In this document: positions 35,259 to 46,491 of the stretch, one piece after another
Layout of the letters: each line of letters starts with the position of its first letter
Numbering within the stretch: the stretch's first letter is position 1
Assembly: GCA_036873755.1 (NCBI GenBank)
Contig: JAVTVY010020463.1
Location: 16,121 to 80,120 of the forward strand
Origin: Hanleya hanleyi
Lineage: Eukaryota; Mollusca; Polyplacophora; Lepidopleurida; Hanleyidae
DNA length: 64,000 nt
Reading direction: 5' to 3'
Translations under genes and position numbers: made by a program
The notes under the pieces: generated by a model
Told to the model about the DNA's origin: nothing
Databases searched by the model: none
Seen by the model: only the letters and a program-made list of their open reading frames with translations

Positions 35259-35960
35259 TTCCCATCTGCGACTTTTAGTCTTGTTATACAAAAGATTGAA
35301 CAAATGATATAGAATCTCACTCTATAAAAACGGCATAGAAAATCATTCAAGAAATACATAACATAATTCACAGCATCAGAAAAGAAAGTAAGAAGTAAAA
35401 CGTAAGTACCTTATTCTCAAAATTCATTTATGGAATCCGAAGAGAGTTTTATAGGATACAAAGATAGCATTATAGTTGGTAATAGAGCGTAAAAATGTTC
35501 GCCACATGAATAGCCGCAATAAAAGCGCGGCTGAGATACTAACGCTACATTCGAGAATCCACCGAATTCTCGGGTCTGAATGTTAGGTATCGACGAATGC
35601 TTTCCTGTAGAGTCATATGGTTGCTTTTTAGTCGCCAGACGTAAATTTTTTCCACCTATTGCATATCGCTTCAATTTCTAATTTTCTTATAAAAAGCGTT
35701 AAACAAACGAAATAGTATATACAACTGCAACAAATTGTTTATTTTATTCGTCCTAAATGCATTATATTACTATTCCTCTCATTTTCCAGAGGAAATTTTG
35801 TAAGATACATGGACACCATTAGGGGATTTCGAAACGCCTGAAGTGTTTTTACTTCATCGTTCATGCGGAAAATACATGTACAGGGATCAGTGTTCTTATC
35901 ACACACCTTTCGACAGCAATAACCGCACATTGCTCGACCTCACATAGAAACAAATTCACT
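35259..35960 (+). repeat. tandem tRNA-Arg family, unit 4
   Basis: A more diverged unit with the AAAAGATTGAACAAATGATA block (35288), AAATACATAACATAATTCACA, then an interruption at about 35485-35640 that carries the Penelope-type hairpin. Unit sequence returns as AGCGTTAAACAAACGAAATAG (35695), TTTTCCAGAGGAAATTTTGT and GCGGAAAATACATGTACAGG. Confidence 0.65.
35506..35539 (+). promoter_or_regulatory. Penelope-type 3' hairpin relic (copy 4)
   Basis: ATGAA precedes a TAGCCGC/GCGGCTG stem with a 9-nt loop AATAAAAGC and AGATAC after it. Compared with the CAGTCAC/GTGACTG copies, both sides of the stem changed together, so pairing is preserved. It sits inside repeat unit 4 and may be what remains of a Penelope-like insertion. 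Confidence 0.55.
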
Positions 35961-36129
35961 CAAATCTGAGTACCTGATCTATAGGTTCAACTTTATTAAA
36001 CATTGAATATTAAATATAGAGGAAATCATTTTCAGATTCACACATGATACATTCAGTGTGTAGAAGCGCCATATTCAAAGGACAACACGTTTTGCAGTGT
36101 AGGTTCAGTTGTCGGCACTAGAAGACATG

Positions 36130-36315
36130 GCATCAGACCAGAGTTAATCACTTCCGGGTCGGAGCCCTCGAAATACAATGTTTGGAAATTTGAGAGCAGA
36201 TCATTGTGGATTTTATGAGCTGTGCTTTTTCAGCATTTCTGATACATCTGATATTTCAAATTGCAGATGAGGCTTCAAACTGGTGTTGATTTGTGCCACT
36301 TTGTGGAAAGCATGG
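36130..36315 (+). repeat. duplicated exon-like segment, copy 1
   Basis: About 185 bp, closely matching 39231-39417. It starts GCATCAGACCAGAGTTAATC and includes TTCAAATTGCAG followed by ATGAGGCTTCAAACTG. A possible splice donor, GGGGTAAGAAG, follows at about 36338. See Part 2. Confidence 0.75.
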
Positions 36316-36380
36316 CGGATGGAGACATGTTCAACGAGGGGTAAGAAGGCTCCCTGTTTACATATTGAATGACATTCGGT

Positions 36381-36433
36381 AATTACAAGCGCTTAGTCCG
36401 TCATTCATATTTCAACCGTTGTCCATTAAAGAA
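36381..36433 (-). mobile_element. Penelope-like 3'-terminal module only
   Basis: About 53 bp matching the terminal module of the Penelope-like copies (AATTACAAGCGCTTAGTCCG, then ...GTCCATTAAAGAA). Nothing upstream of it in the element is present. It is either an extremely short insertion or an old relic. Confidence 0.65.
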
Positions 36434-36775
36434 ACACCGATCAGCTGTCAATGGCGGTAATTTGAAATTTCCATGGTCAACTCCTGTTAAGACTTTAACA
36501 GTCAATGTCCCACAAGGTGAATATTGTCATGCCAAGTGGATTTATGCATCTAGAGTTTTTTTAATGCTAATACATAACAAGCAACAAAAGTAATAGTGTT
36601 CTGATGCCTGTCACAATAGATTTTCACATTTGACCAGAGAACTTCAAATCGTCACTATGGTTATAGTTTTGACTTGATCAGCCCAATTTTCGCCAGGCTG
36701 ACTCAGGAACAACGTACAAATATTGAGGCTATTTCAAATTTATGTTATTAAATTATTAACTGCTGTCAAACCGAT

Positions 36776-37192
36776 ATGGCCAGACTCGAGAGCCTCCTTA
36801 AACGTTCAATGCGTCTGGTACTCGGCTGTGATAGTTCGTTAAGCTCTCGTGAAATGTTTTATCGCTTAAATTGGTATCCTTTGTCTTATAGATACCGTTT
36901 TAATCTTGTTGTTTTAGTTTATAAAATTTTAAATGGTCAAGCTCCATCTTATCTGAAATCTCTTATTAATGTACATTCGTCAGGTAGAAATTTAAGATCC
37001 AACTCAAATGACCTTTTAACTGTACCATTCGCTCGTACGGAGCTTTTAAAGCACGCTTTTAGAATAGCTGCTCCTACGCAGTACAATATTTTACCTTTAC
37101 ATATTAGAAAATGTGAAAGTCTACGGAGTTTTAAAACTGCCTGTTTTAAGTTTTATTTTGATGATTTTAGAAAGACTGAACATTTATCTTAA
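36776..37192 (+). pseudogene. non-LTR retrotransposon ORF2, C-terminal 138 residues
   Basis: The protein fragment reads like the region after the RT domain in CR1/Jockey-like elements: a QNR/KRS-type segment (RSMRLVLGCDSS), LNWYPLSYRYRFNLVVLVYKILNGQAPSYL (about 30-59) and PFARTELLKHAFRIAAPTQYNILP (about 83-106) to the end. The frame is open from its first ATG to its natural stop. Endonuclease and catalytic RT motifs are absent because the copy is 5'-truncated. Non-functional alone. Confidence 0.8.
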
Positions 37193-37421
37193 TTTATTAC
37201 ATATTTACAAGAATTTAACTGACATATCAAATTTCTTATATTAACCTCTATCATTGTGCTTATATATTGTTTTAATCGCGACACACTTGATTTGATTTCT
37301 GTATGATCCTCTCATATGCTTTTATTATTTGTAGTATTTATTTGTTATTCAACCAGTTATAGCTCTCGACCCTGATGAAAAGAGGCTGCTGTCCTACTTA
37401 GGTCATCGAGATTAAATAAAG

Positions 37422-37460
<39 letters not shown>
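37422..37460 (+). repeat. (ATT)n tail microsatellite
   Basis: About 13 ATT triplets at the end of the retrotransposon. Confidence 0.95.
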
Positions 37461-37463
<3 letters not shown>

Positions 37464-39230
37464 AAAATAAAATATTTTTTAGATTTAATTTTAATTAATT
37501 TCTCAGTTATTAATTTTTTTTTGCCAACTGTTGGTGAAACAAACATCATACTGATAATGATGGGTAACATCTCTTGTATTCTTATGCCATTTCCGCGACA
37601 ATATGGAGACCTTTTGGAGGAAATGTAGGCAAAGAAAGGCTGATTTGTCAGTGCTAGGGCCAAATAGTCAATGCCAAAAATGACGAGGTCCACTTAACAC
37701 AGCTGGTAGTTATTAGCAAATTAGCTTTTGAGATACAATAAATTATAAATGGAAGAATGGAAAATCACATAGATACAATTACATGTACTTTTTTTCAAAA
37801 TCTAGACCTCGGTTCAAATCTTCAATGCTTCAATAATTTATGTATAAATCCACTTCATATCAGTTTAGAACCACATGAATTAATAATTAATCATATCACC
37901 TGTACCAGCTCAGATGTTTGTTCCACATACAAAGAATATCCAAAAAGCCTTTTGCATTTGTAACTTTGATGAGACAAATAAAATCTGATAACAGTCATTA
38001 ATTAATCTGACTGTTGATGGCTTCACACTTTTGTGTGTCTATTGTCAGTCGCAGTTGCATCATAGCACATACTTTTTCTTCATTTTATTTTCAGTATCTC
38101 CAGGATTATAAGTTTGTAATTTTTTCTTTAATATTCAGATTAGAGATCTTGCGGGCAGCAAGGAACATGGATTACAGGCACCAAATATTAGCAAGTCCCC
38201 CCTCCTCTGCACACACCAAATAGTTTTTCTGGTATTTCGCTAAGTTGCCACTTCAATGTTTCACCAAACAGTTAACGGTTTAAGTGAGTCAACTTCCATC
38301 TGTCTTCACCTTTCGTGGTTGTATTATGTAGCAGAGATCAGCAAATGACCATCAGATATGTTGTCATTGAATGTTGTGCTTTGACAAGTGTGTCTGTTCG
38401 CAAACACTGCATTCATGGACTTGAAATCAGACACAGAATATATTCCTCAGTGTTATTTATGAGGTTCTCATTAACAATATCCGTTTACAAGTAATATGTG
38501 CATCTTTCTAATTACTGCCAACCAGATGTTGATCAGATGTAGATCCATCCAATTGAACTAACATATATCCTCTTGATGAGAGTTGTGTATACCATAAACA
38601 CGTCTGTGTTATATTTTTGGATGTGTTGTGTACACATTTGTGTATATTGCTGTCACTTATTATAGGATTAAACGTCTTTGATCTTTGTATCAACATCAAA
38701 TTTTAATACATTTGATAGATTACTGGGATGACACACCGATTACATGGAGAAATTAACCACTGTCATGAAGGAAATTTTTAGCAAATTTAGTCTAAATTAG
38801 CAACTTGTAAACAAATTATGTTTTGTCAGATTTTGAATTTAATTTTCTTTATTTTTAGGTTTCAATTTGAAAATTTCCATAAATAAATGAATTAAAATAA
38901 TAAAAAAATAATTTAAAATAGTGTTTATCATATCTAGTCAATGCTTCATACTTCTCATTATAGGCAGAAGGATTGTCTAATTGGTGCTTTTTACCAGATG
39001 GAAAAATATGTACAGGTTAGTGAGATATTGTACTTTTTACTTGTACCTCAGTCTTAAGTCATATGGGGCAAACTGAGGGAAAATTATAAAGGGGTAGTCT
39101 TGGTATATATGCTGTAAAATATCTATGTGTGCATAGTTTTATCTGTGCCTTCTTAACATAGTTTGGTGATGGGTATTGTTTGTTCAGAAGAGAGCATTCT
39201 TTATTTCAACAATAGTTTCATGACTGACAG
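37461..39230. other. AT-rich sequence, nothing recognised
   Basis: No gene or repeat that I can name. Confidence 0.45.
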
Positions 39231-39417
39231 GCATCAGACCAGAGTTAATCAGTTCCGAATCGGAGCCCTCGAACTACATTGTTTAGAAATTTGATCATTG
39301 TGGGTTTTATGAGCTGTGATTTTTCAGCATTTCTGATACATCTGACATTTCAAATTGCAGATGAGGCTTCAAACTGTACTTCCTGGTGTTGATTTGTGCC
39401 ACATTGAGGAAAGCATG
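39231..39417 (+). repeat. duplicated exon-like segment, copy 2
   Basis: Direct copy of 36130-36315 with small differences, including an extra TACTTCCT within the ATGAGGCTTCAAACTG stretch. The 63-codon frame at 39355-39546 begins in it. Confidence 0.75.
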
Positions 39418-39543
39418 AAAGTAGAATCACACAAATCCTTTGATCAATTTATGGTGTTGCTTCATATCGACAAAAAATGGAGTTTATCAAGCTTAATAAA
39501 CTCCATGGACAAACGGAGTCGCACATTGACTGAATCTGTATGG

Positions 39544-39599
39544 TGAATTCTTTAACGGACGACGGCTGAATATTGAATGACAGACTAGACGCTTGTATT
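39544..39599 (+). mobile_element. Penelope-like 3'-terminal module only, inverted relative to 36381
   Basis: About 55 bp: TTCTTTAACGGACGACGGCT ... AGACTAGACGCTTGTATT. It has the same terminal module as the other copies, in plus orientation. The element's RT and hairpin region are absent. Confidence 0.65.
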
Positions 39600-40616
39600 A
39601 TGTATTATAAGATATCCTAAGACAACAACACCAGCAACATGAATTATCCCTCCATTGCGTTCTCTGTGATCAACAATCAAACTAAAGTTCGCCTGATGGA
39701 TTAAAGGAAATGTCTGAACTTCAAAACTGGCTGTATCTCCAGTGACCCCGAATGCAGATATAATTTCCGCGAACACGCTTTTTGCGCAGATCACGGTATA
39801 GATATGCCAATCTTTAATGAACCTTTCTCAACTTCAAGCACAGCCTTTACAGGCTATAATAAGTCGCTTTTATTAATCCAAGAACATCTTGCATACGAAA
39901 CTGCTTTATCTCTGATATTGGAACACAGGATAGCCTGGGCGGTCTATTGTTTTCTTTTGCTCTCACCGACAATCACGGTGGACAGTGACGTCGAGGGTTA
40001 AACTAAATTTTCTTGAAGTTTCCAGCATAACGTTATTTTGGAGATAACCGGACAGCGATGGAAGACATTTTCAATAAAAGAACCGATTTGATTAATAGTG
40101 ACCCTGTCCTTTCTAACCTGATTCTAATCGTCCGTATTCATGATAATACTCCGAATAACCAGTAATTTCCACTCGTTTCAAGCATCGATCATACCGTGCT
40201 TATAACGCATGTGCATGCTTCTGTGTACTTTCATACTGTGAGTGAATTGAGAAATCTCGTGGAATATTTAACCCATTTTATATCATTAATCACTGACAAT
40301 AATCTTTTATTCTAATGAAGGGGATATCTTGGACATACTCATTGGTCAGGTCCATTGTACAATCGTCTGGCTTACATACGGTTTCCAGATAGTGTCTCAG
40401 GCGAAAACCATGCGTTCTATGAATGCCTTGGTACTGTATATAACAACTGTAGTTATATATCAGCCCTAGTTGTGATCTACTTGGCAAGCATGGCTCAGTG
40501 ATAAAAAGTGAATTATATTAAGAGTATACCGTCTCTTCAGGTAGCAGTTTTGATAAATGTTATAAAATATAATAATAATATACATGTTCAATAACCTTGT
40601 TATTGTATATTTGGTC
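39600..40616. other. nothing recognised
   Basis: AT-rich spacer without recognisable features. Confidence 0.45.
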
Positions 40617-40717
40617 TAATTCCGCTTAAGCCGGTGCTAGGGGCGGTATATGGTCATTCCGGTCAAGGTGTCCACATTAACAGCTAATACTAATAGCGTG
40701 GCTGAGATACCGAACAT
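40617..40717 (+). mobile_element. Penelope-like 3'-region relic with hairpin
   Basis: GTCTAATTCCGCTTAAGCCG and GCTAGGGG match the start of the 3' region of the full copies (GTCTAATTCCGCTTAACCCG, GCTAGGG at about 11165-11195, minus). The hairpin follows at 40681-40710: stem CAGC/GCTG with weaker outer pairs, then AGATAC. The 43-bp satellite starts immediately after. Confidence 0.6.
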
Positions 40718-41484
40718 TACCGGAACCACACATGATCTGATCATCCTTGGCTGATGTCGTTACCGGAACCACACATGATCTGATCATCCTTGGCTGATGT
40801 CGTTACCGGAACCACACATGATCTGATCATCCTTGGCTGATGTCGTTACCGGAACCACACATGATCTGATCATCCTGATGTCGCTGATGTCGTTACCGAT
40901 CTGATCATCCTTGGCTGATGTCGTTACCGGAACCACACATGATCTGATCATCCTTGGCTGATGTCGTTACCGGACCCACACATGATCTGATCATCCTTGG
41001 CTGATGTCGTTACCGGAACCACACATGATCTGATCATCCTTGGCTGATGTCGTTACCGGAACCACACATGATCTGATCATCCTTGGCTGATGTCGTTAGC
41101 GGAACCACACATGATCTGATCATCCTTGGCTGATGTCGTTACCGGAACCACACATGATCTGATCATCCTTGGCTGATGTCGTTACCGGAACCACACATGA
41201 TCTGATCATCCTTGGCTGATGTCGTTACCGGAACCACACATGATCTGATCATCCTTGGCTGATGTCGTTACCGGAACCACACATGATCTGATCATCCTTG
41301 GCTGATGTCGTTACCGGAACCACACATGATCTGATCATCCTTGGCTGATGTCGTTACCGGAACCACACATGATCTGATCATCCTTGGCTGATGTCGTTAC
41401 CGGAACCACACATGATCTGATCATCCTTGGCTGATGTCGTTACCGGAACCACACATGATCTGATCATCCTTGGCTGATGTCGTT
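40718..41484 (+). repeat. 43-bp satellite, about 17-18 copies
   Basis: The unit contains CCGGAACCACAC, the palindrome ATGATCTGATCAT and CCTTGGCTGATGTCGTTA. Spacing from 40761 to 40804 is 43 bp. Copies are nearly identical apart from one rearranged unit at about 40876-40910, one ACCGGACCC and one TAGCGG variant. Confidence 0.95.
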
Positions 41485-42996
41485 GGGTTGTATGTAGTCA
41501 GAATATCGGCCTGTTGGATCGCGGCAGTTTTTCCAACACTACGGCATGTTATTTTAAGGCAAAACCTATAACATCATTTCTAAGACGCAAACGTTAATAT
41601 AACGTCATGACATTTTTAATTCGTAAATATCGCTTACATAATGACTAACGGCTGTGTAATGTGGAATCGATTGTGCGTATTTCGATATAGAACTCAATGG
41701 CCCAAGTTTGTTCTCTTTCCCGCGTAAAAAGTGCTAAGTTATGTAATGGTGTAATAAAATAGTTTACTGCCTTTTTTAACTTGATTAAATACTAGCTATT
41801 TACAGGGAGGTATTTATATTTATATGTATTTATATGTATTTATAGGGCAACAAAATACAAACAATGACACTATCAATCAATTAATGGTCTCTGTCAAAAT
41901 AAAAACCGAATGGGAAACGGAAACGGCAGATGTTATTCTATATTTAGCTTGATTGAAACCAGTAAATACCGGTATTGATAGACGCTTGGCTGCAAAAGAT
42001 CAGTTCACAAGGAAAGATGGTGATTGAAATGTCTTGTTCATCTTATTTACTGATAGGCATTGATCAATAAATGGCATCATCTTCATGCGGCCTGTGCCCA
42101 ATTTTGTGTTGTTTTATTGTATATTCGCAAAACGCACAATAACGCGCCAGGATATATACACCATTAACAAGCTGGTTTAAGAAGCAGAATTTCTATTTTA
42201 ATTATATTTATCACATTTTCTAATCCCTACGTTCAATAAATGATTGACAAAGATTCCCGCACTACGGACTCTATTGCAATGATCCCCACCGAAGTAATAA
42301 AAAGAACGCCAACAGTCTGTCCTAGAAGAATATAAGGTGAACATGTATTTTAACTTTGAAGACCGTGCTTGATTAACTGCGATAGTCACTGTACGCCGAA
42401 GAGAGAACTGTTTAGCTTACTAACTATACATGGCTATAGGGAGCTGAATTGCAATGAGTAAAGGGATAATTGGAGAGAGACGATGTAGCTGTGTCTGGGC
42501 TGGTCACTGGTGTAGAACTGCCACACTGTCGGGGGAGGGGAGGAGGTGTTACTCTTCAAAGGACCTTGTACGTTAAGATGGACAACCCACCCCAGGTGAG
42601 GTACGATTGTAGATGAAAAATGAAACTTAAAATATGAAATGCTCGTCTCGATTAGCATAACTTGACTATGACATTTTTGTGAACTCTCTTTGAAATATTG
42701 GGAGCATGAGTGCCATGGTTTTTCAACAAGAGCTCCCCAAAGTGGTAGGTTTGTGTGAAATTGACAGTTTTGGGTTGAAAAGGCACGGTTTGCCTATCTG
42801 TAAATATATGAAGATAAACTATAACCACAAAAATATTCGCACATAACAGTCCTCTTTTGAATTCCCAGTTGTTCAATAAAGCACGTTTTGGTTACCGTTT
42901 ATCTTCATATAAAAAATGAAAATTTATGGAATATTGGTTTTGGTCATTTGGTGTTCAATTTCAAATACGATAATTGGAGGAATGTTATATGTACCA
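41485..42996. other. AT-rich sequence, nothing recognised
   Basis: No gene seen. There is a short TATTTATATG repeat near 41813-41840. Confidence 0.45.
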
Positions 42997-43073
42997 GTAC
43001 GAGGTGGCCGAATGGATAGAATCACTGGAAGAGTTATCGTTTTGATTGAATGATCTGCTGGTTCGAATCTCAA
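42997..43073 (+). pseudogene. tRNA-like relic or SINE head (class II, Ser/Leu type)
   Basis: GGTGGCCGAATGGATAGAAT resembles the A-box half of tRNA-Ser or tRNA-Leu, and CTGGTTCGAATCTC at about 43058-43071 is a B box. Spacing suits a class II tRNA, but the acceptor ends do not pair. So it is a relic or a tRNA-derived SINE, not a gene. Confidence 0.5.
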
Positions 43074-46000
43074 AATATTCGTCCAAAATATTTTAATAGT
43101 TTTATGCATTTTTCGATGTTTCACCATGATTAAATATATATGGGAATATTTGTTAGTAGAAAGAATGAGTGGAAATGGTCTATATCTCAAGATATAATAT
43201 TCAGCAAATGTTGCGAAGTTTTATCTTCCCGTGCTAGCTTTGCCCGCGTGACTAGAGAATTGCACACAACAATATCTGAACTTATTTGATCAAGTTAGTA
43301 TTTAGTCGTATCAAAAGTGGTCTCAGGGAACTAGTTCTGTGCGTTGCCTACTATATATATGTCCATGATGAAGAATATTTACTACCATTTGGGATGTAGG
43401 CGATATCAACAATGGTCTTGCCATTATCATTCCTGCTTGCCAGGCAAACAGACGAAATCAAGGCCAAATGAGAAAATGATCTGTTCACCAATCATAATGG
43501 GTGAATAGATAAATGTAGTTTACGGCCATAGCGCATCTATTTTAATCCTTACCGAAAACAGTTCTACCACCAGTAAAGACGTGGCGCAGGTGCAGCTGGT
43601 GATCAGCGTAAACCCAGAAGGACCAAATGAAACAGGTCGTGCAACAGTTACTATGGGCACGATGAACAAAGAGCATATGCATTCGGAACTTTAAACATTG
43701 GTGATTATCCTCATTCACCACATTGTGCGTGGTTGTCAGTCGAACGCCATATAGGATGCTCGTCACCTACTGCACATGAGGTATATTTACAGTATATTGC
43801 ACACGCCAAAACAAAAATCACCCTACGAGAGTTGTCGTTGGTTCCCTTAAAAAAAATGAGTCTTGCGGACACTCAATTCAGCGAGTGGTGAGTAAAATCT
43901 ATTCATTTCATTTCCGTATTCAACTTTTTATTTGCGCAATTAACGGCATTAACGTAACAGGGATGGCACGAAGATATCATATAACAGCATCAATTTAATA
44001 AGAGGGAAAACGGTGTAAAACCACGAGTAAAATATGCTTGGCCTTGCAAACTGCGCTCTCGGCTGTCATCCCGAATCCATTCAATTCCACTGGAGTCACG
44101 TGACGCGCTGTGAATAGACTGCTCATTGGGGCCGTTTGTCCATCTTATCGTACCAGGTCCTGGCTAACATGGCGGAACCTAGGGAAAAGCCGATCTCTGT
44201 CGGGTAGAATTTGTCGGAATATTGCTTCCATTCTTTCCAACGCCTGATGTGGATAGCTCCTTTATCCTGGTGGAATGAATAACTGGGCCAAGGTACGCTG
44301 TTTCCGACATAAGTACTCAGTACCCGTAGATATCATTTAGATTTTAGATTAATCTCTGCTCCTTCAGCCTCTTCCAGCCCTATGTACAAAAGAGAATAAC
44401 GTTTGGTCTGGCTCAGAATCCTCTCCATCCTTACTTTCTGTATTATTGACTGTAGGTTACCATGTACTTCACTGGTTTTAACAAGAGCACCATACTAGTA
44501 ACCCAAATCATATATGAGTCTTGGACAGCACATTCAATAGCCTGATAACGAAACTTGTGAGTTGCGGTGAGGTCCGTGCAATGAGTTGTGGTTAAATCGT
44601 TTTATATAATAGAGAGAGACATACAAGCGGCAAAAGAACATGGCATCTGCAGTATCAGGTTACTGATAACGATTTGACGCTCAAGTGATCCGATTTTCCC
44701 TCGGTCAGTGAAAACAGCGTCATTTTAGAAACTACTGTTAGCGATTCTCTTCAACATATATATTCAGTCATTGTTGTGCATTTCTTTATCATAACTTGTA
44801 TAAAATCTGTCATTAAATAGAGGAAAGTCTGTGTGACGATTTACTATGGCCAAGAAGCTTGGGGACCATGACCAGAACTTCTGTATCATTCTAAGGATAC
44901 GGGACTACGGCACACGACCTGCACCTTGATCCGGCCTGTAACGGGCTGCGGTCAAACCGCAGTGAGGTTGTTTGTATATTTAGAGGGAACCATGCTTCTG
45001 GAATAAGAAAGACGATATTAGTAGTGTAAATATAGTTTCCCATGACAGTCTGGCCAGTTATATACTTAATCAGGCCCGCAAGGGTACCGGTCTAAAAGGT
45101 GAGTGCGTTCGGGCCTGATTTCATGTCAGCCGGAAAGGGGGGAAATAGAAAAGTAGGTCCTAATAGTTTGGTTCATGAAAGATTCACGAGACAATGCATA
45201 CAATAGCCAGTCATGTGTCTAGACAATGTTTCTGGACCTTTTCAGCGACACAAAGACTCGGACAATAGCCTCCTACTATCTATCAATATTTTCGGGCCAT
45301 ACAATTCCTACGTCGATAAACTGGTCGGTCACATACTTGATCAGACCCACAAGGGTACAGGTCTAATACTTGACTGTCTAGTTCTCCAGGCTGGGAAGGA
45401 GCGAAACAGGGCATAGTGATATTACATCCACACGGTGGCTAGCCACAACCTGATCAGGACTCAGAGTTTATATTCGGGTTCTGGTCTTACCGTTGGCTGT
45501 GTCCAGTCTTACTTCAGTGTTGTGTGGGGAATATATAGCATAAATCACTATCAATAATTGCTTACACACACATACGCATTGATGATATATGTCTCAACAC
45601 AACACCATAGCCTGTTAATTCAGCCCTGAAGCTGGTCGAGAGGCCCGATAATTTAGAACTTTGTCTGGAGTTTTGTGGCAACGCCCGAGAGACGAGCCGA
45701 GGTGTCGAGAGACGCGTCTAGTGGGGTACTGAGGTTGCCGAGAGTATAATTGACGTTGGGGACGTCACAGTGGGAAACGGCCGGGGCCATTCCGTATATT
45801 ACAGCCGCTTTGCAGGGAAGAATAACAACGCTTTTGAATATCCAACCAGGCCATGTAACAAGACACGGTGAGGGCGAGAAGATCTTTATAGCCCGTACGT
45901 CTACCGACATCCAACCATGCCGTGTATCAAGACCTTTATGAACGTCCCGGACGTAATATCCAAGAAGACCAGAGGGAACCTTGAGACGCCGGACCTGAGA

Positions 46001-46165
46001 GCGACGGTAGCCAGTGTTGCCGAGACTGTGGCCACGACCAGGCCCACACGACCAGGCCCATACGCGTTTAGCTAGGGCGATTGAAAATATTTGTATTTTT
46101 TCTCTATTGTATCGACGATTAAGGTAAAAGTAAGATGAAGTATAAATCGTATCTCAACTTGTAGA
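43074..46165. other. no recognised gene
   Basis: A ~45-bp sequence (TCAGGCCCGCAAGGGTACCG, at about 45051-45095) recurs imperfectly at 45325-45366 (TCAGACCCACAAGGGTACAG). A 7-bp hairpin, CTGCGGT/ACCGCAG, lies at about 44947. Otherwise nothing stands out. Confidence 0.4.
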
Positions 46166-46491
46166 CTAGGGATATTCTTTACATGATTTGTATGCGCTAC
46201 CAAGAGCCTGTATTTGATTCACATATTCCTGGAATACATATTGTTGTTTTATTATTGTATAACTTGCTTTGGCTATCTCCGCAGGTCTCCGTTTCCTACC
46301 TCCTCGATCTAGACAAGGTGACTGGTTGAATCGAACTCCTTCATTGGCCGAGACTAGTGTCCGAGATTGTTCACGCCAGCCTGACAATTTGCCCGGGTTC
46401 GATCTGCAACTTCAGGCTGATCCATAGGCTAGGGATCGGGCCACCGTGCAATCTCGTCAACCTCCGCTACGGGAGCGGACGGCTTACGTTT
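46166..46491 (+). mobile_element. diverged gypsy LTR end fragment
   Basis: Read in reverse complement, 46240-46400 matches the terminal ~150 bp of the gypsy LTR (9005-9148 and 19743-19873). Blocks include GGAGTTCGATTCAACC and TCACCTTGTCTAGATCGAGG, at roughly 75-80% identity by eye. The orientation is therefore opposite to the full element. ACGTTTCA at about 46484-46491 matches the LTR end. No internal gypsy sequence follows, so it looks like a solo or truncated LTR of a related family. Confidence 0.65.

Larger units (their letters stand above)
36740..37460 (+). mobile_element. 5'-truncated non-LTR retrotransposon, 3' end
   Basis: It contains the C-terminal part of an ORF2 protein, a short 3' UTR and an ATT-repeat tail (37422-37460) just after AATAAAG (37415). 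The 5' limit is approximate. The ATT-type tail and sequence style fit the CR1/L2/Jockey side of non-LTR elements. Confidence 0.75.

Noticed and set aside
40731..41484. Hammerhead ribozyme core in the 43-bp satellite (CTGATG, CG....CG, GAAC)
   Set aside because: The invariant A after CTGATG is a T, stem II would be only 2 bp, and the stretch after GAA does not fold into a stem III ending in a UH cleavage site.
45343..45366. tRNA-like GGGTACAGGTC stretch
   Set aside because: No A box or foldable arms nearby; it is only part of a short local duplication.
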